This document shows, one piece after another, positions 1-8,510 of a stretch of 64,000 bases of DNA (position 1 is its first letter; every line of letters begins with the position of its first letter). The notes below the pieces were generated by a model. That model had not been told where the DNA came from. It ran no database searches and saw only the letters and a program-made list of their open reading frames with translations. The position numbers were made by a program, and so were the translations under genes. The stretch spans positions 2,914,001 through 2,978,000 of the forward strand of contig OZ245715.1 in assembly GCA_965226965.1 (NCBI GenBank), read 5' to 3'. Origin of the DNA: Endoryza foliicola. Lineage in GTDB: Bacteria; Bacteroidota; Bacteroidia; Chitinophagales; Chitinophagaceae.

Positions 1-202
1 TGACTTGGTGAATGCAACATTCGGTTGGCAAGTGCAAGGAGATCTTAAAGAGGGAATCAATAGAGGTGTAAAGGAAGTTCCGGCGTTCTTCATCAACGAT
101 GTACCTTTTTCAGGTAAACCTACTTACGAGAACCTCTCAAAAGCTATTGATGAAGCGTTGAAAAAAACAAAAAAGAAACCTGCGTCAAAGCAACGAGCAT
201 AA
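1..202 (+). CDS. DsbA-like thioredoxin-fold protein, 3' end only
   Basis: The reading frame is open from the left edge of the window, so the N-terminus and any CxxC active site are missing. The visible 66 residues contain the segment KEVPAFFIND, which matches the cis-proline strand of DsbA-like thioredoxin folds, followed by a final helix and a Lys-rich tail. Family knowledge: such proteins are disulfide oxidoreductases or 2-hydroxychromene-isomerase-like proteins, often periplasmic. Without the N-terminus, location and exact activity cannot be decided. It is followed at once by an intrinsic terminator, so it ends its transcription unit. Confidence 0.7.
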   Translation, partial: DLVNATFGWQVQGDLKEGINRGVKEVPAFFINDVPFSGKPTYENLSKAIDEALKKTKKKPASKQRA

Positions 203-207
203 TTACA

Positions 208-237
208 GGCCCGGTAAATACCGGGTCTTTTTTTTTA
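208..237 (+). terminator. Intrinsic terminator after the DsbA-like gene
   Basis: A GC-rich stem, CCCGG at 210-214 pairing with CCGGG at 221-225 and extendable by two A-T pairs, is followed by a run of T from 227 to 236. Confidence 0.85.
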
Positions 238-262
238 TGTAACTTTCTGGAAAATTATAACG

Positions 263-1141
263 ATGCGAAAACTTGTGTTTCTACTCGGCCTTTTCCTAAT
301 AGCCGCTCCAACTATTTCTCAAACTACCGGTAAAGTAATTGAAGAACTTTCTGTAAAGAGTACGATCCTAAATCATTCAGTTCGCTATACCATTTATCTG
401 CCCGCCGATTATGCAAGCTCTGAACGTACCTACCCGGTTGTTTATCTGCTGCATGGGTATACCGATGATAATACCGGTTGGCTGCAATTCGGAGAAGTAA
501 ATCGATACGCCGATAAAGCAATTGCGGAAGGCACCATTCCTCCAATGATCATAGTAATGCCAGATGCGGATTCAACATGGTATATCAATTCGTATGACGG
601 AAAAGATAAGTACGAAGATTTCTTTATCAAAGAGTTTATTCCAACCGTTGAAAAGACATTCCGTATCAAAAAAGAAAAACGTTTCCGCGGAATAGCCGGC
701 CTTTCAATGGGTGGCTACGGTACTATGATTTATTCTTTAAAGTATCCGGAACTGTTTGCAGCAGCTGCGCCATTAAGCGCTGCGGTACTCGATGATAATG
801 CCATCGAAACTTTGGGAGATGAGTCTTGGAATTTCCCTTTTGGTCCATTATACGGAAGAAATCTTAAGGGCAAAGACAGGCTCACTAAAGCTTGGTATGA
901 CAATTCGGTGCTGAAAATTGTAGAACAAAAATCGGCCGGCGATCTCAGTAAAGTTCGCTATTGGATCGATTGTGGTGACGACGATTTCTTGACAAAAGGA
1001 AACTGCTTGCTCCACATCGCCCTCACTGAAAAACGGGTGCCGCACGAATTTAGAGTAAGAGAAGGTGCCCATACATGGACCTATTGGAGAACAGGGATTG
1101 TTGACGCACTTCAATTTATTGGTCAAAGTTTTCATCAGTAA
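263..1141 (+). CDS. Secreted alpha/beta-hydrolase, esterase D / feruloyl-esterase-like
   Basis: The 292-residue protein begins with a typical signal peptide (about residues 1-20, ending TISQ). The mature part has the esterase fold landmarks: oxyanion HG at 64-65, nucleophile elbow GLSMGG at 146-151 with Ser148, an acidic cluster CGDDD at 237-241 as the likely acid, and His270 in the GAH motif. This is the layout of the putative-esterase family (esterase D, S-formylglutathione hydrolase, feruloyl and acetyl-xylan esterases). Substrate is not readable; the signal peptide argues for a periplasmic or secreted ester substrate rather than S-formylglutathione. The next gene, another secreted hydrolase, starts 2 bases after the stop, so the two are co-transcribed. 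A TAACTTTC box at 240-247 is a weak -7 candidate. Confidence 0.88.
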   Translation: MRKLVFLLGLFLIAAPTISQTTGKVIEELSVKSTILNHSVRYTIYLPADYASSERTYPVVYLLHGYTDDNTGWLQFGEVNRYADKAIAEGTIPPMIIVMPDADSTWYINSYDGKDKYEDFFIKEFIPTVEKTFRIKKEKRFRGIAGLSMGGYGTMIYSLKYPELFAAAAPLSAAVLDDNAIETLGDESWNFPFGPLYGRNLKGKDRLTKAWYDNSVLKIVEQKSAGDLSKVRYWIDCGDDDFLTKGNCLLHIALTEKRVPHEFRVREGAHTWTYWRTGIVDALQFIGQSFHQ

Positions 1142-1143
1142 TC

Positions 1144-1974
1144 ATGAAGCCACTTATCTCGCTAATTGTATGTGTTTTCATTAGCGCCAATTTGTTTGCG
1201 CAAATGCCCGATACAAGCATTTATTTATGGAGTGATCGCCCACAAATTAAATTGGATCAAGTTCCGAAATATGAAAACGGTCTGCTGACCAATATACATC
1301 ACCCTTCAATTGATGTTTATTTTCCCAAAGGAGGCAACAGATCGAAGGCGGTTGTTGTCATATTTCCGGGAGGAGGCCATCGAATACTGGTCTACAATTC
1401 TGAAGGGCGAGACGCCGCAGTTTTCTTGAACGAACAGGGCCTCACAGCAGTAGTCGTGAAATATCGCTTGTTTCGAGAACATCCCGACCTATTCACAGAC
1501 GCTGATGCCAAACAAGATGCGGCTCAAGCTATAAAGCTTGTAAAAAGGATGTGCAAAGCTTGGGATTTGGACTCCGCAAAAGTAGGAGTGATGGGCTTTT
1601 CTGCAGGAGGTGAAATGGTGAATTGGGTTGCTTATCAATCGATCAAAACGAACGAAGCTCTTAACAAAGTTAGTTCGTTGCCTGCTTTTCAAATTTTGGT
1701 ATACCCGGGTCCCCTGGGGATTGCTGAGGCTTCTCCCAGACTGAACCCAATTCCGGCCTTTTTAGTAGCAGCCGATAATGACGAGTGCTGTTCAGCAACC
1801 ATTGTAGCGCTTCTCAATAAATACAGAGAAGCTAAGTTGCCGGTGGAAATGCATTTGTACCAGCAGGGAGACCACGCTTTTAATATGGGAAAAAGAACAA
1901 GTTTACGTTCGATAAAGGCTTGGCCCGATCGGTTAAAAGATTGGTTATTTGAAAATAAAATCAGTCTTCAATAA
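1144..1974 (+). CDS. Secreted alpha/beta-hydrolase, BD-FAE / acetyl-xylan-esterase-like
   Basis: 276 residues with a signal peptide (1-20, ending LFAQ). Seen motifs: HGGG-type oxyanion loop in the form FPGGGH (74-79), nucleophile GFSAGG (151-156, Ser153), Asp211 or Asp213 in the AADND stretch as acid, and His244 in GDHAF. This order matches the small secreted carbohydrate esterases annotated as endo-1,4-beta-xylanase B or acetyl-xylan esterase in Bacteroidota. It follows the preceding esterase with a 2-base gap, so the pair probably works on related esters, perhaps plant-polymer side groups; that is inference, as no glycoside hydrolase lies nearby. Confidence 0.87.
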   Translation: MKPLISLIVCVFISANLFAQMPDTSIYLWSDRPQIKLDQVPKYENGLLTNIHHPSIDVYFPKGGNRSKAVVVIFPGGGHRILVYNSEGRDAAVFLNEQGLTAVVVKYRLFREHPDLFTDADAKQDAAQAIKLVKRMCKAWDLDSAKVGVMGFSAGGEMVNWVAYQSIKTNEALNKVSSLPAFQILVYPGPLGIAEASPRLNPIPAFLVAADNDECCSATIVALLNKYREAKLPVEMHLYQQGDHAFNMGKRTSLRSIKAWPDRLKDWLFENKISLQ

Positions 1975-2011
1975 TATTAAGTCAAATCAAAAGCAAATTA
2001 AAAGTATAGCT

Positions 2012-2704
2012 ATGAAAAAATGGAGTATCCTAATTGGATTCATATTGAGCATACAATTCAGCAATGCTCAAACTGTGAATAATCATAATAGTCTTCAACT
2101 GGAAGCTTATGATGTTAGTGGAAAGCCTTTAACAAGTATCCCCCAAAATGCAGAAGGCCACCCCTTTTTAAATGAGAACTGGGGAAAAGGATTGGTACGT
2201 CTTAGAAACGGTTATTGGATCAAATCAATTGATCTGCAGTTTAATTTATACGAAAACCAGCTCTATTTTCGAAAGAATAACAATGTATTCCTTTTTACCG
2301 ATACTGTTAGCGAGTTCGTAATATCGTTCAATGTGGATGCTGAAAATACTGCCACCGGACATTATAAAAGCGGCTATCCCGCCATTGAAAAAAAGAACGC
2401 AGAAACATTCTATGAAATTCTTGCGGAAGGCCAACAAGTTCATTTGTTGAAGCACAAATACAAAACGATGTTTGAAAAGAATGCGATAGGGGAAGCTAAA
2501 AGAATGGTTTATAAAGAAGGAGAGAACTACTTTTTATATTTACCGGCTACCAATAAAATCATACGTATCCGACTATCGGCCTCAAGTTTAAAAGAAGCGC
2601 TGCCCGAAAAAGCTGCCGCTATTGACGCGTTTATGGCGGAGAAGAAATACAAATTAAAGAATGAAGATCAAGTAACAGCTCTTATTGTTTATTTGAATCA
2701 ATAA
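2012..2704 (+). CDS. Secreted protein of unknown function
   Basis: I chose the ATG at 2012, giving 230 residues. A longer frame reaches back into the previous gene, but only from 2012 does the protein begin with a clear signal peptide (MKKWSILIGF onward, cleavage after about SNAQ). The rest is rich in aromatic and charged residues with strand-like alternation and no cysteine motif, no catalytic signature and no transmembrane segment. I do not recognise the family. It sits 37 bases after the hydrolase gene and 5 bases before the YdeI-like gene, so it is probably the third member of one transcription unit. Confidence 0.75.
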   Translation: MKKWSILIGFILSIQFSNAQTVNNHNSLQLEAYDVSGKPLTSIPQNAEGHPFLNENWGKGLVRLRNGYWIKSIDLQFNLYENQLYFRKNNNVFLFTDTVSEFVISFNVDAENTATGHYKSGYPAIEKKNAETFYEILAEGQQVHLLKHKYKTMFEKNAIGEAKRMVYKEGENYFLYLPATNKIIRIRLSASSLKEALPEKAAAIDAFMAEKKYKLKNEDQVTALIVYLNQ

Positions 2705-2709
2705 TTGTT

Positions 2710-3216
2710 ATGGTTACTTATACAACCAATATTTATAAGTTCGATAAGAAAGGAGAGAAATCAGGGTGGACCTATATTGAAGTTCCGGCAGATATTGCAG
2801 CGCAAATTAAGCCCAAAACAAAAGTTTCATTTAAAGTAAAAGGAAAGATAGATCAATATAAGATCAAGCAAGTCAGTTTACTACCTATGGGGAATGGTTC
2901 CTTTATTATGCCCTTGAACGGAGATATGCGAAAGCAAATTCGGAAGAAAGAAGGCGCAATGGTAACCGTTACTTTAAGTGAAGATAAAGAGGATTATAAA
3001 CTTGATACTGAGTTGGTTGATTGTATCAAAGACGATCCTGCTGCTTTTGAGATGTTCTCAAAATTTACAAAAGGAACACAAAATTATTATAGTAAATGGG
3101 TGCAGGCTGCGAAAACGGATGCCACCCGTGTGAAAAGAATTGCAATGGCTGTATCGGCTTTGTCGCGAGGACTTGAGTTCGGTGCGATGCTAAAAGAAAA
3201 ATCCCGCTCAATTTGA
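2710..3216 (+). CDS. DUF1905 / YdeI-type protein
   Basis: 168 residues, no signal peptide. The first about 95 residues fit the DUF1905 small beta-barrel (starts with short strands, FKVKGKID, then MPLNGDMRKQIRKKEG, a common sequence in this family). The C-terminus carries the YdeI/OmpD-associated helical part with YYSKWVQAAKTDATRVKRI, a strongly conserved stretch. Family members have been linked to bacteriocin tolerance, but the biochemical role is unknown. The stop codon lies inside the downstream terminator stem. Confidence 0.85.
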   Translation: MVTYTTNIYKFDKKGEKSGWTYIEVPADIAAQIKPKTKVSFKVKGKIDQYKIKQVSLLPMGNGSFIMPLNGDMRKQIRKKEGAMVTVTLSEDKEDYKLDTELVDCIKDDPAAFEMFSKFTKGTQNYYSKWVQAAKTDATRVKRIAMAVSALSRGLEFGAMLKEKSRSI

Positions 3217-3228
3217 GCGGGATTTTTT
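3201..3228. terminator. Bidirectional terminator between convergent genes
   Basis: An 8-10 bp stem (ATCCCGCTCA pairing with TGAGCGGGAT, 3201-3222) has T-rich flanks on both strands: TTTTTT at 3223-3228 on the plus strand and AAAAGAAAAA to its left, which reads as a T tract on the minus strand. It therefore can serve both the YdeI-like gene and the RRM gene. The plus-strand stop codon TGA is part of the stem. Confidence 0.85.
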
Positions 3229-3233
3229 AATTC

Positions 3234-3545
3234 TTACCAGCGGCTATTGCTATTGCTGAATGAGCGGCGGTTGTTGTTGTTGTTACCATTAGAAGGTCTT
3301 TCTTCTTTTGGACGAGCAACCATTACTTTAATGGTTCTTCCGTCTACAACTGCACCATCCAACTCCTGGATTGCTTTTTGACCAGCTTCATCATCGCTCA
3401 TTTCTACGAATCCGAAACCTTTACTGCGTCTTGTGAATTTGTCTGTAATCACTTTAGCAGATGTAACATCGCCATAATCAGCGAAATAACTTCTTAAGTC
3501 TTCATCTTGTACGTTGAAGCTTAAGTTTGAAACATAAATGTTCAT
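3234..3545 (-). CDS. RRM-domain RNA-binding protein
   Basis: 103 residues with a single RNA-recognition motif. RNP2 is IYVSNL (3-8) and RNP1 is KGFGFVEM (42-49), both complete. The tail after residue 83 is Asn/Arg/Ser-rich and low in complexity (a run of five Asn, then RRSFSNSNSRW), like the glycine- or asparagine-rich tails of cyanobacterial and Bacteroidota RRM proteins. Such proteins are often cold-induced RNA chaperones in lineages that use few CspA proteins. The 287-base upstream region would hold a long leader, which suits a temperature-regulated gene, though this is inference. Confidence 0.93.
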   Translation of the reverse strand: MNIYVSNLSFNVQDEDLRSYFADYGDVTSAKVITDKFTRRSKGFGFVEMSDDEAGQKAIQELDGAVVDGRTIKVMVARPKEERPSNGNNNNNRRSFSNSNSRW

Positions 3546-3832
3546 TCTTGAATCAAATAATAAATAAATAAATACTTGAGAGAAAGCTTGTAAAGAAGAC
3601 TAACCTATTAGCGGAAAAAAACTAGCAGAAAATCATTCACTTAACAAATGCGATAACACTCAAATTAACGATACGAAGATACGAAGGAAAACCGGATTTG
3701 CTAATTATTAATTGATAATTAACAATTTAGCTAAACTAGTTGCTAAGTGTTTGATTATCATAGGTTTCAAAAATGAGCTCTTCTGTTTAAAGATTCGAAA
3801 ACAATCGTAACTTCGCGCCTCAATTATTCGGT
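3546..3832. other. Intergenic control region between divergent RRM and queD-like genes
   Basis: 287 bases, AT-rich, no reading frame of note. It must hold the promoters for both flanking genes. On the plus strand TAACTTCG at 3808-3815, 17 bases before the queD-like ATG, is one mismatch from the TAnnTTTG box. On the minus strand CAAATTAA at 3661-3668 (reading TTAATTTG) is the closest box and would give an RRM mRNA leader of over 100 bases. Short A/T palindromes (TTAATTATTGATAATTAA type) occur around 3703-3725. Confidence 0.4.
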
Positions 3833-4186
3833 ATGCTGATTTTTAAAGAGTTTACTTTTGATTCTGCGCATTTTCTTCCCAATGTTCCTGAAGGGCATAA
3901 ATGCAAAAATATGCATGGGCATACCTATCGTTTGCGAGTGTGGATTGAAGACCAACCCGACCCCGTTTTAGGCTGGGTAATGGACTTCGCGGTGCTAAAA
4001 GCTATCGTGAAACCGGTGGTTGCTCAACTAGACCACAAATGTATGAACGATGTTCCCGGACTTGACAATCCAACTTGTGAACTGATTGCTGTTTGGATCT
4101 GGAATCAATTGAAACCTTCCCTTCCCAAAATGATCCGAATCGAACTCCATGAAACCCCTACTTCGGGTGTTATTTACGAAGGCTAA
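3833..4186 (+). CDS. queD: 6-pyruvoyl-tetrahydropterin synthase / QueD family enzyme
   Basis: 117 residues, the usual length. Zinc ligands His13, His28 and His30 (HGH) are present, with Cys24 as the catalytic thiol, an Asp-His pair at 67-68 and Glu107 in the HETPTSG motif that binds the pterin. These features are shared by QueD (6-carboxy-tetrahydropterin synthase, queuosine and 7-deazaguanine pathway) and true PTPS enzymes. The QueD role is more likely in bacteria, but no queC, queE or queF lies near, so the symbol is provisional. It stands alone, between the RRM gene and smc. Confidence 0.85.
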   Translation: MLIFKEFTFDSAHFLPNVPEGHKCKNMHGHTYRLRVWIEDQPDPVLGWVMDFAVLKAIVKPVVAQLDHKCMNDVPGLDNPTCELIAVWIWNQLKPSLPKMIRIELHETPTSGVIYEG

Positions 4187-4338
4187 GTTTAATATTCAAG
4201 GTCATTATTGCTGCAAATCAACGCTTTTTGTCCACAAACCCGCCATGGGCAAAGAATGGGTATTTCTGTGTGTATAAGTCGTGAATAAGATATGAAAGCA
4301 GGATGCCTTGAGGGTGGTATTTTACATGTTCCTTAGTT

Positions 4339-4346
4339 TATATTTG
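4339..4346 (+). promoter_or_regulatory. -7 promoter box of smc
   Basis: TATATTTG matches the Bacteroidota -7 consensus TAnnTTTG exactly and ends 23 bases before the GTG start of smc. No convincing TTG -33 element is seen at the right spacing. Confidence 0.5.
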
Positions 4347-4369
4347 CGACCTGCTAAAAATTATCAATT

Positions 4370-7300
4370 GTGCGATTAAAGAGTTTAGAAATCAAAGGGT
4401 TTAAAAGTTTTGCTGATAAAACAGTATTAAACTTTGACGAAGGAGTTACTGGTGTAATTGGTCCTAATGGATGCGGTAAAAGTAATATCGTAGATAGCAT
4501 CCGTTGGGTTATTGGAGAACAGAAGATTAGCCACCTTAGAAGTGAAAATTTGGAAAGCTTGGTTTTCAATGGTTCCAAAACACGTTCTGCTTCCGGTTTG
4601 GCCGAAGTAAGCCTGACTTTTGAAAATACAAAGAACCTCCTTCCTACTGAATTCAATACGGTTACTGTTACTCGTAAATTCTATAAAAGCGGTGAGAGCG
4701 AATATCGATTGAATGATGTTCAATGTCGTTTAAAAGACATCCAAAACCTCTTCCTCGATACGGGTGTTAGTACCGATAGCTACGCGATTATTGAATTGGG
4801 AATGGTGGACGAAATCATCAAGGATAAAGAAAACAGCCGCCGACGCATGCTGGAGCAAGCGGCAGGAATTTCGATCTACAAAACGAGAAAGAAAGAAGCG
4901 AAGAACAAGCTCGATGCCACAGAACAAGATCTTGCACGTATTGAGGATCTGTTGTTTGAAATCAACAACCAACTGAAAAGCTTGGAAAACCAAGCGAAAA
5001 AGGCCGAGAAATACTACGAGATTAAAAAAGAGTACAGAGAGCTGAGTATTGAACTGGCTAAAGCTGCACTGGAAGGCTTCAACTTAACTTATCGTGAGTT
5101 GAATCAACAAACCGAAGCAGAAACAGACCGAAAGATTCAATTGGAAGCAGTGATCGCATTGGAAGAGGCAGCGCTGGAATCGGAAAAAACCGGTTTCATT
5201 GAAAAGGAGAGAGCCCTACAAAGCATGCAAACGGAGTTCAATGAATTGCTTCAAACCCTCAGAACCCGTGAAAATGAAAAGAACCTTGCAAGCCAACGAT
5301 TGAATTTCCTTAATGAGAGGGCAACAAACCTTCAAGACTTTTTGACTAAAAGTGAAGGACAACTTACCGGATTAGAAGAAAGCATTGAGTTTACCAAACT
5401 TCAGATAGACGAAGAAAAAGCCAAATTAGAGTCTTTAGAAAGTCAATTGGAAGACGTTCGTCAAACTGTTGATGAGAAAAGACGAGTTTTTGATGAGAAA
5501 AGATCTCATGTTGACACCTTAAGAAGTGAAAACCTTCATATCCAACGCAATCAATTTGAAGCAGAGAAGAAAGTAGCCGTAGCAGACACTTCCATCCAAA
5601 ATCTTCAACGTACCATTCACCAATTGGAAGAAGAGCAAGCAGCTCGAAACAGCCAGCTGAAGCAATTGGAGGAAGAACGTTCTGTAAAGGAAGAAGAACT
5701 GGAGCGTCGTAAAACCGATTTGGTTCAGCTACAAGAGCACAATGAGAGAACGCGTGAGTCAATTCTTCAAACGCAAAGTGAATTAGAGCGTCTTCGTCAG
5801 GAACTAGCTGATGAAAGCCGTAAACTGGACGCTAAGAAGAACGAATTCGATCTTTTAAAGAGTTTGATTGATTCGATGGAAGGGTATCCGGAGAGCGTTA
5901 AATTCTTGCACAAGAATCCGAATTGGAACCACACTGCTCCAATTTTATCGGATATAATATATGTAAAAGAAGAATACCGTGCTGCTTTAGAAAATGTACT
6001 CGAACCCTATTTGAACTACTATGTAGTGAACAATTTGAGTGAAGGGATGCAAGCAGTTCACTTACTCGATAACAATAAGAAAGGGAAAGCCAACTTTTTC
6101 TTACTCGATAAACTGGCTGATCAATCGGCAACAGGCCATCGCCCTGAGAATACCATTCCTGCCTTGGAAGTGATCGAAGTTGATGCACAATACCGCTCAT
6201 TGGCCAACCACCTTCTTGGTAATGTATTTATTGCGGAGCAAGAGTCGGCACTTGAAAATAGCAATGGCTCCATTGTTATCGAGAAAACCGGAAAATATGT
6301 GAAAGGAAAGTACTCGTTAACAGGGGGAAGCGTTGGATTATTTGAAGGTAAAAAGATCGGACGTGCTAAAAACCTTGAGAAATTAGCAGAAGATATTCAT
6401 GCTCAAGAAGCCGTTGTAAATTCACTGAAACAGTCGATTCAAGAAAAACACAACGAAGTTATTAGTTTCAACGAACAACTGAAAGAACAAGCCATTCGCC
6501 AAGCTCAAGAAGACATTAACCGTCTCACCAATCTGGTATTCTCTCTTCAGAATAAAATTGAAAACCTTCATGGTTCTCAACATGTGGCAGAACACCGTTT
6601 GTCTGAAACTCAAATTGTATTAGAAGAAACCATTGCGGCAGTTGAAGGTACTAGAAATGAATGGACACAGTGGGTAGCTCAGTTGAACGACTTGAAGGAA
6701 AAACTTCAGGCAACGGAAGCCGATTATAAATCGATTGAAGAAGCCTATGGGCAGGCACAAGCCAGCTACAATGAATTCAATTTATTGGTAGCCCGTCAGC
6801 ACAGTAAAATCAACGCTTTAGAGCAAGAACGCGAGTTCAAAAGCAATCAATTGGTTGAATTGAAGGGTCAAATAGAAAGCAATGCCTCTCAGTTAAAACA
6901 AACAACCGAACAGATATCTGAAAGTGAAGTAACGCTTCAACAGGCTGAAGAAGGTCTGGTAAATTTACTCAGAAAAAAAGAAGAGGACGAGAAAGTGTTG
7001 AATGAAGCGGATCAGGCTTATTATAATGTAAGAAATGCGCTAGGTGAGAAGGAAAGTGAGCTTCGCCATAAAGTAAAAGAGAAGGACCAACTCGAACATC
7101 TTCTCGCTTCTATTAAGGATAAGCTGAATGAACTGAAATTGCAGCTTGCCGGTATGAAGGAGCGTTTGCATGTAGAGTTCAGGATCAATCTCGACGATAT
7201 CTTGGATCAACCAAGAACCTCCGAAACGCCGGTGGAAGAGCTTCAAGAAAAAAGCGATCGCATGAAAAAGCGATTGGAAAATTTGGGTGAAGTGAACCCT

Positions 7301-7888
7301 ACTGCCATCGAAGCCTTCCAAGAGATGAAGAAACGTTACGAGTTTATCTTGGAACAAAAGAATGACTTGGTAACAGCTAAAGACAGTTTGTTGCAAACCA
7401 TCCAAGAGGTAGAGGCTACGGCCAACCAACAGTTCTTGGAGACTTTCAATAAAGTTCGAGAGAACTTCCAAAAAGTGTTCAAAGCTTTATTTACGGAAGA
7501 TGATACAGCCGACATGGTGTTGGAAAATCCGGAGAACTTAGCCGAAACCAGTATTGATATTGTAGCAAAGCCAAAAGGTAAACGCCCATCTTCAATCACC
7601 CAATTAAGTGGGGGAGAGAAGACCTTAACTGCAACAGCATTGCTGTTCGCGATCTATCTCATTAAACCGGCACCATTCTGTATTTTGGATGAGGTTGATG
7701 CTCCTCTAGATGATGCCAACGTTGGAAAATTCACCAATATGATTCGCAAGTTCAGTGAAGAAAGCCAGTTTATCATTGTTACGCACAATAAGCAAACCAT
7801 GAGTTCAGTGGATGTAATTTATGGTGTAACCATGCAAGAGCCGGGCGTCAGCAAACTTGTTCCGGTCGATTTTCGATCCCTCAATTAG
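4370..7888 (+). CDS. smc: Chromosome segregation protein SMC
   Basis: 1172 residues, full length for bacterial SMC. It starts with GTG at 4370; the N-terminal sequence MRLKSLEIKGFKSFAD is the expected SMC start, so no earlier start is needed. Walker A is GPNGCGKS (31-38); the ABC signature LSGGEKTLTA is near residue 1078 and Walker B with D-loop (ILDEVDAPLDDAN) near 1103. Two long coiled-coil arms, rich in Glu, Lys, Leu and Gln, flank a globular hinge at about 500-670. It dimerises at the hinge and uses ATP to compact and separate chromosomes; partners ScpA and ScpB are not in this window. The gene has its own promoter box and terminator, so it is monocistronic. Confidence 0.98.
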   Translation: MRLKSLEIKGFKSFADKTVLNFDEGVTGVIGPNGCGKSNIVDSIRWVIGEQKISHLRSENLESLVFNGSKTRSASGLAEVSLTFENTKNLLPTEFNTVTVTRKFYKSGESEYRLNDVQCRLKDIQNLFLDTGVSTDSYAIIELGMVDEIIKDKENSRRRMLEQAAGISIYKTRKKEAKNKLDATEQDLARIEDLLFEINNQLKSLENQAKKAEKYYEIKKEYRELSIELAKAALEGFNLTYRELNQQTEAETDRKIQLEAVIALEEAALESEKTGFIEKERALQSMQTEFNELLQTLRTRENEKNLASQRLNFLNERATNLQDFLTKSEGQLTGLEESIEFTKLQIDEEKAKLESLESQLEDVRQTVDEKRRVFDEKRSHVDTLRSENLHIQRNQFEAEKKVAVADTSIQNLQRTIHQLEEEQAARNSQLKQLEEERSVKEEELERRKTDLVQLQEHNERTRESILQTQSELERLRQELADESRKLDAKKNEFDLLKSLIDSMEGYPESVKFLHKNPNWNHTAPILSDIIYVKEEYRAALENVLEPYLNYYVVNNLSEGMQAVHLLDNNKKGKANFFLLDKLADQSATGHRPENTIPALEVIEVDAQYRSLANHLLGNVFIAEQESALENSNGSIVIEKTGKYVKGKYSLTGGSVGLFEGKKIGRAKNLEKLAEDIHAQEAVVNSLKQSIQEKHNEVISFNEQLKEQAIRQAQEDINRLTNLVFSLQNKIENLHGSQHVAEHRLSETQIVLEETIAAVEGTRNEWTQWVAQLNDLKEKLQATEADYKSIEEAYGQAQASYNEFNLLVARQHSKINALEQEREFKSNQLVELKGQIESNASQLKQTTEQISESEVTLQQAEEGLVNLLRKKEEDEKVLNEADQAYYNVRNALGEKESELRHKVKEKDQLEHLLASIKDKLNELKLQLAGMKERLHVEFRINLDDILDQPRTSETPVEELQEKSDRMKKRLENLGEVNPTAIEAFQEMKKRYEFILEQKNDLVTAKDSLLQTIQEVEATANQQFLETFNKVRENFQKVFKALFTEDDTADMVLENPENLAETSIDIVAKPKGKRPSSITQLSGGEKTLTATALLFAIYLIKPAPFCILDEVDAPLDDANVGKFTNMIRKFSEESQFIIVTHNKQTMSSVDVIYGVTMQEPGVSKLVPVDFRSLN

Positions 7889-7902
7889 TATTGATATATA
7901 TC

Positions 7903-7931
7903 AAAGCCGGAACATATGTTCCGGCTTTTTT
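7903..7931 (+). terminator. Intrinsic terminator of smc
   Basis: AAAGCCGGAAC and its complement GTTCCGGCTTT form a long stem around a short AT loop, followed by six T residues ending at 7931. Confidence 0.9.
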
Positions 7932-7964
7932 CTACGTAAATATTCATTGCTTTACTAGTGTATT

Positions 7965-8068
7965 TACTATTGTTGGCAAATACCTAAGGGTGTACCTTTA
8001 GGCCTGATTACGAGGTTGCTACATCAATTGTCTGAGCCGGTCAATTTTTATTGACCGGAATTTTTTTT
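7965..8068 (+). ncRNA. Possible small RNA ending in its own terminator
   Basis: Between the smc terminator and the next gene there is a second, complete intrinsic terminator with no gene in front of it: CCGGTCAA (8037-8044) pairs with TTGACCGG (8051-8058), then eight T at 8061-8068. Before it is another stem, CCTAAGGG (7983-7990) with CCTTTAGG (7995-8002). A promoter-like pair, TTG at 7947-7949 and TACTATTG at 7965-7972 (one mismatch), lies 15 bp apart upstream. Together they would give an RNA of roughly 90 nucleotides. I recognise no known RNA family. It may instead be a back-up terminator for smc. Confidence 0.35.
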
Positions 8069-8151
8069 ATTGGGCACTACTTCTTTCAATAATTAACAAT
8101 CGTAATTTTCACAATAGGGTTTCCATTTAGAGTTATTTAGCTTTTGATGCC

Positions 8152-8159
8152 TAATTTTG
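8152..8159 (+). promoter_or_regulatory. -7 promoter box of the DMT-like gene
   Basis: TAATTTTG is an exact TAnnTTTG match, 16 bases before the ATG at 8176. No good -33 element is seen. Confidence 0.45.
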
Positions 8160-8175
8160 AGGCTCAATTCTGGAT

Positions 8176-8508
8176 ATGATCAAGACCTTTTTACTTCTCT
8201 TAGCTTCCAATATCTTCATGACTTTTGCTTGGTATGGCCATCTTACTGAAAAGGAAATTCCTATCTGGAAAGCAATTCTAATTAGCTGGGCTATTGCTTT
8301 TTTTGAGTATTGTTTGATGGTGCCTGCAAATAGAATGGGCTATGCAAATGGAATGACAGCATACCAACTGAAAATTAGTCAAGAAGTTATTACGCTGATT
8401 GTTTTTGCGGTGTTTGCTGTAGTGGCTCTAAAAGAACCGTTTCACTGGAAATACCTTGTGAGCTTTGCCTTTATTTTAGGAGCCGTATTTTTTATGTTTA
8501 AAAAGTAA
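8176..8508 (+). CDS. DMT family (DUF486) membrane protein
   Basis: 110 residues with four hydrophobic segments (about 4-20, 31-50, 68-86 and 91-108), a small drug/metabolite-transporter-like protein. The stretch MVPANRMGY plus QLKISQEVITL is characteristic of the DUF486 family, widespread and of unknown substrate. It ends 3 bases before the end of the convergent BNR gene and has its own -7 box. Confidence 0.85.
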   Translation: MIKTFLLLLASNIFMTFAWYGHLTEKEIPIWKAILISWAIAFFEYCLMVPANRMGYANGMTAYQLKISQEVITLIVFAVFAVVALKEPFHWKYLVSFAFILGAVFFMFKK

Positions 8509-8510
8509 GA

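Noticed and set aside
2710..3216. YdeI-like gene as a bacteriocin immunity gene of a local cluster
   Set aside because: No bacteriocin precursor, processing enzyme or ABC exporter lies near it.
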